Assembly (NCBI GenBank): GCA_046593925.1
Contig: JBKJQN010000102.1
Location: forward strand, 1 to 64,000
Length of the DNA: 64,000 nucleotides
Direction: 5' to 3'
Source: JAYVYM01 sp046593925
GTDB taxonomy: Bacteria; Actinomycetota; Actinomycetes; Mycobacteriales; SCTD01
The position numbers were made by a program, and so were the translations under genes. Positions 59,958 to 64,000 of this stretch are shown piece after piece; within the stretch, counting starts at the first letter, position 1, and every line of letters begins with the position of its first letter. The notes under the pieces were generated by a model, which did no database searches, had not been told where the DNA came from, and saw nothing but the letters and a program-made list of their open reading frames with translations.

Positions 59958-61097
59958 GTGCGCGACGCGGTCATCGTCGAGGCAGTCCGTACGCCCACCG
60001 GCAAGCGCCACGGCGGCCTTGCCGGCACGCACCCGGCAGACCTGTCCGCGCACGTCCTGCGCGCCCTCGCCGAGCGCAGCGGCATCGACCCAGCGCTGGT
60101 CGACGACGTGATCTGGGGATGCGTGTCCCAGGTCGGGGAGCAGACCTTCGACATCGCCAGGACTTCGGTGCTGTCCGCCGGCTGGCCGGAGTCGGTGCCC
60201 GGCACAACCGTCGACCGGCAGTGCGGGTCGTCTCAGCAGGCCTTGCACTTCGCCGCGGCCGGCGTCATTGCCGGTCACTACGACCTGGCCGTCGCCGGTG
60301 GTGTCGAGTCGATGTCCCGGGTACCGATGGGCTCCGCGATGATAGGTAACCCGCTGGGTGAGGGCTATCGGGCCCGTTACGGCGACGACTTCCCGAACCA
60401 GGGCCTCGGCGCCGAGCAGATCGCCGCACAGTGGGGATTTTCGCGGCAGCGCCTCGACGAGTTCGCGCTGGCCAGCCACGAGAAGGCCGCGGCCGCCACC
60501 GACAGCGGCGCGTTCGCCGGGCAGATCGCCCCGCTCACCACGGGAGCCGGGGTGGTCTCGGTCGACGAGGGGATCCGCCGGGGAGGCACACTCGAAACCA
60601 TCGGCGCGCTCAAGCCGGCGTTCCTGCCGGACGGCGTCGTCACCGCCGCGAACGCCTCACAGATCTCCGACGGCGCCGCAGCCTTGCTGGTGACGACCAG
60701 TGAGCGCGCCGCTGAGCTCGGGCTGACGCCGCTGGTGCGCGTGCACACCGCCGTGGTTGTCGGCAGCGAGCCGATGCCGATGCTCACCGGCCCGATACCG
60801 GCGACCCGCAAGGCCCTGCAGCGGTCCGGCCTGCGGATCGACGAGATCGGGGCCTTCGAGGTCAACGAAGCCTTTGCGAGCGTGCCGCTGGCCTGGCTGG
60901 CCGAGCTGGGCGCGTCGGAGAAGGTCCTCAACCCGCTCGGCGGCGCTATCGCGCTGGGCCACCCCCTCGGCGGCTCAGGCGCCAGGCTGCTCACCACCCT
61001 GGTCCACCACATGCGTGACAACAGCATCCGGTACGGGCTGCAGACCATGTGCGAGGGCGGCGGGCAGGCCAACGCCACGATCCTCGAGCTGCTCTGA
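59958..61097 (+). CDS. Thiolase (acetyl-CoA acetyltransferase family)
   Basis: The enzyme joins or cleaves 3-ketoacyl-CoA. The 379-residue product has the acylated Cys in DRQCGSSQQA (C89), the NEAFA motif, the GHPLGGSGAR loop with the catalytic His, and the second Cys in MCEGGGQANA. GTG 59958 has GGAGG at 6 nt. The family also contains sterol-degrading FadA enzymes, and the specific substrate is unclear. Confidence 0.92.
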   Translation: MRDAVIVEAVRTPTGKRHGGLAGTHPADLSAHVLRALAERSGIDPALVDDVIWGCVSQVGEQTFDIARTSVLSAGWPESVPGTTVDRQCGSSQQALHFAAAGVIAGHYDLAVAGGVESMSRVPMGSAMIGNPLGEGYRARYGDDFPNQGLGAEQIAAQWGFSRQRLDEFALASHEKAAAATDSGAFAGQIAPLTTGAGVVSVDEGIRRGGTLETIGALKPAFLPDGVVTAANASQISDGAAALLVTTSERAAELGLTPLVRVHTAVVVGSEPMPMLTGPIPATRKALQRSGLRIDEIGAFEVNEAFASVPLAWLAELGASEKVLNPLGGAIALGHPLGGSGARLLTTLVHHMRDNSIRYGLQTMCEGGGQANATILELL

Positions 61098-61105
61098 GCG
61101 GAGTG

Positions 61106-61132
61106 GCAGTTGTCCACAGTGTGGACAACTGC
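61106..61132. promoter_or_regulatory. 27-bp palindrome of two head-to-head DnaA boxes
   Basis: A perfect 13-bp inverted repeat around G61119. It contains TTGTCCACA (61110-61118) and TGTGGACAA (61120-61128), both perfect DnaA boxes, separated by one base. It lies 8 bp after the thiolase stop and 80 bp from the crgA stop on the other strand. It can also fold as a hairpin and so could end both transcripts. Confidence 0.85.
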
Positions 61133-61166
61133 TGGGGAGAACTACAGTCGTGTCACTCGAATGGCC

Positions 61167-61212
61167 CAGCGCCCTGGTCACGCAGCGCCCTGGTCACCGA
61201 CCGCCTGGTCAC
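61167..61212. repeat. Three tandem 16-bp repeats before crgA
   Basis: CAGCGCCCTGGTCAC at 61167-61181 and 61183-61197, and a degenerate CGACCGCCTGGTCAC at 61198-61212, with period 16 then 15. They end at the crgA stop codon. Confidence 0.7.
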
Positions 61213-61470
61213 TCAGCGCCACTGCGTCGACAGCACGAAGCCGAGCACGATGAACCCGAAGCCGACCGCAAGGTTGCCGTTGCCGAGGCCGCCGACCAGC
61301 GGCATGTTGCCCTGCGTCACATAGAAGACGACCAGCCAGACGATGCCGATGGCGAACAGCGTCAGCATCAGCGGGGCCAGCCAGACCGGACTCGGGCCCT
61401 TCTTGCGCCTGGCGCCCGGAGCAGGCGTAGGCGTGTAGACCGCCTTCTTCCGCTTCTTGGACTCCGGCAC
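61213..61470 (-). CDS. crgA: Cell-division protein CrgA
   Basis: CrgA coordinates septum assembly in actinobacteria. The 85-residue product has a basic N-terminus (MPESKKRKKAVYTP) and two membrane segments (VWLAPLMLTLFAIGIVWLVVF and a second one near residue 63-81) with a short loop between. It is the usual size. GTG 61470 has GGGAGG upstream. Divergent from the DUF881 gene. Confidence 0.93.
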   Translation of the reverse strand: MPESKKRKKAVYTPTPAPGARRKKGPSPVWLAPLMLTLFAIGIVWLVVFYVTQGNMPLVGGLGNGNLAVGFGFIVLGFVLSTQWR

Positions 61471-61556
61471 TGCAGCCTCCCTGGCTTGGGCCGCCGAGGT
61501 GGCGGGTGCGGGCTAGCGTAAGGGCCATACCTGCTGGCAGAGCCTCCGGAGACCGC

Positions 61557-62288
61557 GTGCCGCACGACCGTCGTGTCCGGCGGCTGCCAGCGCTGCTCGT
61601 CGCCATGACCGCAGCCGGGGCCGGCCTGCTGTTCGCGACCAGTGCAAGCACCGCTGGCGGGACCGACCTGCGGGCCGGGCGCCGACTGCAGCTCGGCGAG
61701 CTGATCGCCCGGGAGCGCGCGGAGGTCGCGCGCCAGGACAGCGTCGCGGCCGACCTGCGCACGCAGGTGCAGCGGGTCACCGCCGTCGCGGCCACGCGAG
61801 ACGGCCGCGTCGCGCAGGAGAAGGCCACAGGCGACGCGCTGGCCTTGGCCGCGGGCACGGTGGCCGTCGTCGGGCCCGCCCTCACCGTGAGCCTGGACGA
61901 CGCACCGGCGGGCACGGTGTCCTCGCAGCCGGACGATTTGGTGGTCCATCAGCAGGACGTCCAGGCTGTCGTCAACGCGCTGTGGGCGGGTGGCGCGGAG
62001 GCGATGACGCTGATGGGTCAGCGGGTGATCTCGACCAGCGCGGTGCGGTGTGTCGGCAACACGGTGGTTCTGCACGGCCAGGTGTACGGGCCGCCGTTCG
62101 TCGTCACGGCGGTCGGCGACGGCAGCGCGATGCGTGCAGCGCTGGCCCGCGAGCCGGGTATCGACCTGTTCCGGCGTTATGTCGACGCCTTCGGTCTGGG
62201 CTATGCCGTCACGGCGCAGGACGCGGTGACCCTGCCGGCGTACGACGGGCCGCTGGAGCTGAGTTCGGTCGCCGGCGGCCCGAAGTGA
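61557..62288 (+). CDS. DUF881 family membrane-anchored protein
   Basis: The 243-residue product has an N-terminal membrane anchor (about 10-30, LPALLVAMTAAGAGLLFAT), a coiled-coil-like helical stretch (LQLGELIARERAEVARQ...) and a DUF881 domain with VVHQQDVQAVVNALWAGGAE and GQRVISTSAVRCVGN. GTG 61557 has GGAGA at 4 nt. A homologue (Rv0012-like) lies next to crgA and trpG/pabA in mycobacteria. Function unknown, likely in the envelope. Confidence 0.88.
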   Translation: MPHDRRVRRLPALLVAMTAAGAGLLFATSASTAGGTDLRAGRRLQLGELIARERAEVARQDSVAADLRTQVQRVTAVAATRDGRVAQEKATGDALALAAGTVAVVGPALTVSLDDAPAGTVSSQPDDLVVHQQDVQAVVNALWAGGAEAMTLMGQRVISTSAVRCVGNTVVLHGQVYGPPFVVTAVGDGSAMRAALAREPGIDLFRRYVDAFGLGYAVTAQDAVTLPAYDGPLELSSVAGGPK

Positions 62289-62317
62289 CGCCCGACCCTC
62301 GCGACTGAGCGCCGCCG

Positions 62318-62323
62318 TACCGT
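62318..62323 (+). promoter_or_regulatory. -10 element of the pabA/trpG gene (leaderless)
   Basis: TACCGT is followed after 6 nt by GTG 62330. Confidence 0.5.
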
Positions 62324-62329
62324 GTCGAG

Positions 62330-62974
62330 GTGACCCGCATCCTGGTCGTGGACAACTACGACAGCTTCGTGTTCAACCTCGTGCAGTACCTCGGTCAGCT
62401 CGGCGCGGAGTGCGTGGTGCGGCGCAACGACGAACCCGGGGTGCTGGACGTGCGCGGCGCCGACGGCGTGCTGCTGTCGCCCGGGCCAGGCACCCCGCAG
62501 GATGCCGGCGCGTCCGTCGAACTCGTCCTGCTGTGCGAGCAGGCCGGTGTGCCGCTGCTCGGGGTCTGCCTCGGCCACCAGGCGATCGCGGTGGCGTACG
62601 GGGCGACGGTGGGCCCGGCCCCCGAGCTGCTGCACGGGCGCACCAGCGAAGTGCACCATAAGGGTGCCGGTGTGTTCCACGAGCTGCCGCGGCCGTTCAC
62701 GGCAACGCGGTACCACTCACTCGCCGTCGACGAGGCCACGGTGCCGGCTGAGCTGCAGGTCACCGCACACACCGCGAGCGGGGTTGTGATGGGGCTCCGG
62801 CACCGCGATGCACCCGTCGAGGGCGTCCAGTTCCATCCGGAATCAGTCCTGACGCAGGGCGGCCACCTGCTGCTGGGTTCGTGGCTCCGGCAGTGCGGCG
62901 ACTCGGGCGCGGCTGCCCTCGCGCCGGCCCTGTCACGGGCGGTCGAGGACCGCCGGCTCGCCGTCCTGAGCTGA
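62330..62974 (+). CDS. pabA: Glutamine amidotransferase subunit of anthranilate/aminodeoxychorismate synthase
   Basis: The 214-residue class I amidotransferase supplies ammonia for tryptophan or folate synthesis. It has LVVDNYDSFVFNLVQYL, the nucleophile Cys in GVCLGHQAIA, and HPES near the C-terminus with the catalytic His. The name pabA or trpG cannot be decided from the sequence. The adjacent convergent kinase is like Rv0014c (pknB). Confidence 0.92.
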   Translation: MTRILVVDNYDSFVFNLVQYLGQLGAECVVRRNDEPGVLDVRGADGVLLSPGPGTPQDAGASVELVLLCEQAGVPLLGVCLGHQAIAVAYGATVGPAPELLHGRTSEVHHKGAGVFHELPRPFTATRYHSLAVDEATVPAELQVTAHTASGVVMGLRHRDAPVEGVQFHPESVLTQGGHLLLGSWLRQCGDSGAAALAPALSRAVEDRRLAVLS

Positions 62975-62991
62975 GCGGTCCGCTGACAGGC

Positions 62992-64000
62992 TCACGGCGG
63001 CGGGCTGGACGTCGACGGAGGCGGTGAGCTCAGCGTCGGGTTCGGGGTGCCGGACGGTGACGGCGTCACGGTCGGGCTGGGGCTGGGGCTGGGGCTGGGT
63101 GACGGTGGGGGTGGTGGTGGCGGAGTCTGCGAGACGACGATGGTCACCGTGCTTCCGCGCAGCGCTGTGCCGCTGACCGGGTCCTGCGACAGCACGATGC
63201 CCGGGGTGCCGGGGTCGTCCCGCAGGCGCACACCGACGCTGAACCCGGCAGCTCGCAACTGCTGGACAGCCTGCTCCTGTGGCAGCCGTACGACGAGCGG
63301 AACCTCGACCTGGCCGGTCGAGACGACCAGCGTGACCTTCTGCCCCGTCGGCAGCTGCGTGCCGGCCGGTGGAATCACCTCCAGCACCTGGTCCGGCGCG
63401 AGATTGCCGCCACGCCCGATGACGTCGCCGAGCGCGAGTTTCGCCTGCCCAAGCTGCGCCTCGGCCTCCTTGCGCGACTGGCCGACCAGGGACGGAACGA
63501 GGGTCATCTCGACGCCCTTGCTGACGACCAGGTCGACCCGGCTGCCGGTACGGAGCAGGATCCCGCCGACCGGTGACTGCTCGACGACCTGGTCGACCGG
63601 AACGTCCAGGAAGACCTGCCGGACAGCGCCGACGGTCAGCCCGGCCTCTGCCAGCCGGATCTGGGCGTTCGGCTGTGACAGTCCCACCACCGCCGGGGCC
63701 TCGATCAGCCCGGTGTCGCGCGACAGCGCGCCTTTGACCGCCAGGCCGACACCGGCGGCGATCGCCAGCAGCAGCACGGCGAACAGCGCGTACACCAGGC
63801 GCCGGCGGCGGCGGACCGGGTTGTCGACGCGTGCGCTGCCGTCGGGCAGCACGGTCGAGGCCACCAGGAGCACCGGGGTGGCCTCGACCTGCTCGCCGGC
63901 GGCCGCGCGCAGCAGATCGGCGCGCATCAGGGCGGCGCTCTGATAGCGGTTGGCGGGGTTCTTGGCCATCGCCTTCAGCACGACAGCGTCGAGGGCGGCG
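62992..64000 (-). CDS. pknB: PASTA-domain Ser/Thr protein kinase PknB (5' part outside window)
   Basis: Only the last ~336 codons are present. They show the end of the kinase domain (KAMAKNPANRYQSAALMRADL), a cytoplasmic juxtamembrane linker, one membrane helix (LVYALFAVLLLAIAAGVGLA), three PASTA domains (about 63-70 residues each) and a Pro/Ser/Thr-rich tail of ~45 residues. Mycobacterial PknB has four PASTA domains and no such tail. It signals cell-wall state and phosphorylates MurJ-pseudokinase and CwlM in mycobacteria, both encoded here. Confidence 0.93.
   Translation of the reverse strand, partial: AALDAVVLKAMAKNPANRYQSAALMRADLLRAAAGEQVEATPVLLVASTVLPDGSARVDNPVRRRRRLVYALFAVLLLAIAAGVGLAVKGALSRDTGLIEAPAVVGLSQPNAQIRLAEAGLTVGAVRQVFLDVPVDQVVEQSPVGGILLRTGSRVDLVVSKGVEMTLVPSLVGQSRKEAEAQLGQAKLALGDVIGRGGNLAPDQVLEVIPPAGTQLPTGQKVTLVVSTGQVEVPLVVRLPQEQAVQQLRAAGFSVGVRLRDDPGTPGIVLSQDPVSGTALRGSTVTIVVSQTPPPPPPPSPSPSPSPSPTVTPSPSGTPNPTLSSPPPSTSSPPP

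Overview
The window is the chromosomal replication-origin region of a GC-rich actinobacterium (Actinomycetota); GC looks above 70%, with many GTG starts and near-saturated GC at third codon positions. Gene content and order match the conserved actinobacterial core rpmH-dnaA-dnaN-gnd-recF-dciA-gyrB-gyrA. Genes on the left arm (pcnA, murJ, sigM, trxB/trxA, cwlM, parA/parB, rsmG, jag, yidC, rnpA) also keep their usual order. The rpsF-ssb-rpsR-rplI-dnaB and ponA-padR-ino1 block sits beyond pcnA on the left arm, which to my recollection is the Streptomyces arrangement rather than the mycobacterial one. The WXG100/EssC-type locus, the Rv-type membrane proteins and PASTA-kinase genes fit a free-living actinobacterium outside Mycobacteriales. 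I cannot name the genus.

Layout. 1-2,415: 3' part of a 2-oxoacid dehydrogenase operon (E1 alpha, E1 beta, lipoyl E2; minus). 2,581-4,307: maf and dusB (plus), then about 650 bp holding what may be a broken gene. 4,956-9,536: dnaB, a zinc-finger protein, rplI, rpsR, ssb, rpsF and a small membrane protein (minus). 9,575-17,456: endonuclease IV, a GT-C glycosyltransferase, the class A PBP ponA, a PadR repressor with a clear operator, inositol-phosphate synthase and an MFS permease. 17,509-24,351: tRNA nucleotidyltransferase, a large EssC-type type VII secretion ATPase with a WXG100 substrate gene, and a YbaK-domain protein. 24,445-32,268: Nudix, DUF6049, MurJ, a pseudokinase, SigM and its anti-sigma factor. 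32,345-39,728: thioredoxin system, CwlM, a second Nudix, GNAT and small membrane proteins, an aminotransferase and a Ddl-type ligase. 39,741-45,048: parB, parA, rsmG, jag, yidC, yidD, rnpA, rpmH (minus). 45,663-56,980: dnaA, oriC, dnaN, gnd, recF, dciA, gyrB, gyrA, DUF3566. 57,051-57,397: tRNA-Ile and tRNA-Ala with a 41-codon DLW-39-type gene between them. 57,472-64,000: a membrane protein, ppiA, rhomboid, PH-domain protein, thiolase, crgA, DUF881, pabA/trpG and the 3' part of a PASTA kinase (pknB).

How it fits together. The region couples replication initiation (dnaA, oriC, dnaN, dnaB, dciA, gyrase), segregation (parA, parB and two parS-like palindromes at 53.64 and 57.45 kb) and envelope growth and division (ponA, murJ plus pseudokinase, cwlM, PASTA kinase, crgA, yidC). 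DnaA-box-like TTGTCCACA motifs are found in oriC and the dnaA promoter, and also upstream of dnaB, upstream of the WXG100 gene and between the thiolase gene and crgA. This suggests DnaA binding at several sites outside the origin.

Regulation that can be read directly: ten genes have a TANNNT -10 hexamer 6-8 nt before the start codon, the layout of leaderless mRNAs. Most other genes are packed in operons with 4-bp stop/start overlaps. The most unusual points are a probable CTG-started rhomboid protease, a separate pseudokinase gene next to murJ with every catalytic motif but one lost, a 27-bp perfect palindrome made of two head-to-head DnaA boxes, tandem 16-19 bp repeats in two intergenic regions, and the minimal EssC/WXG100 pair.
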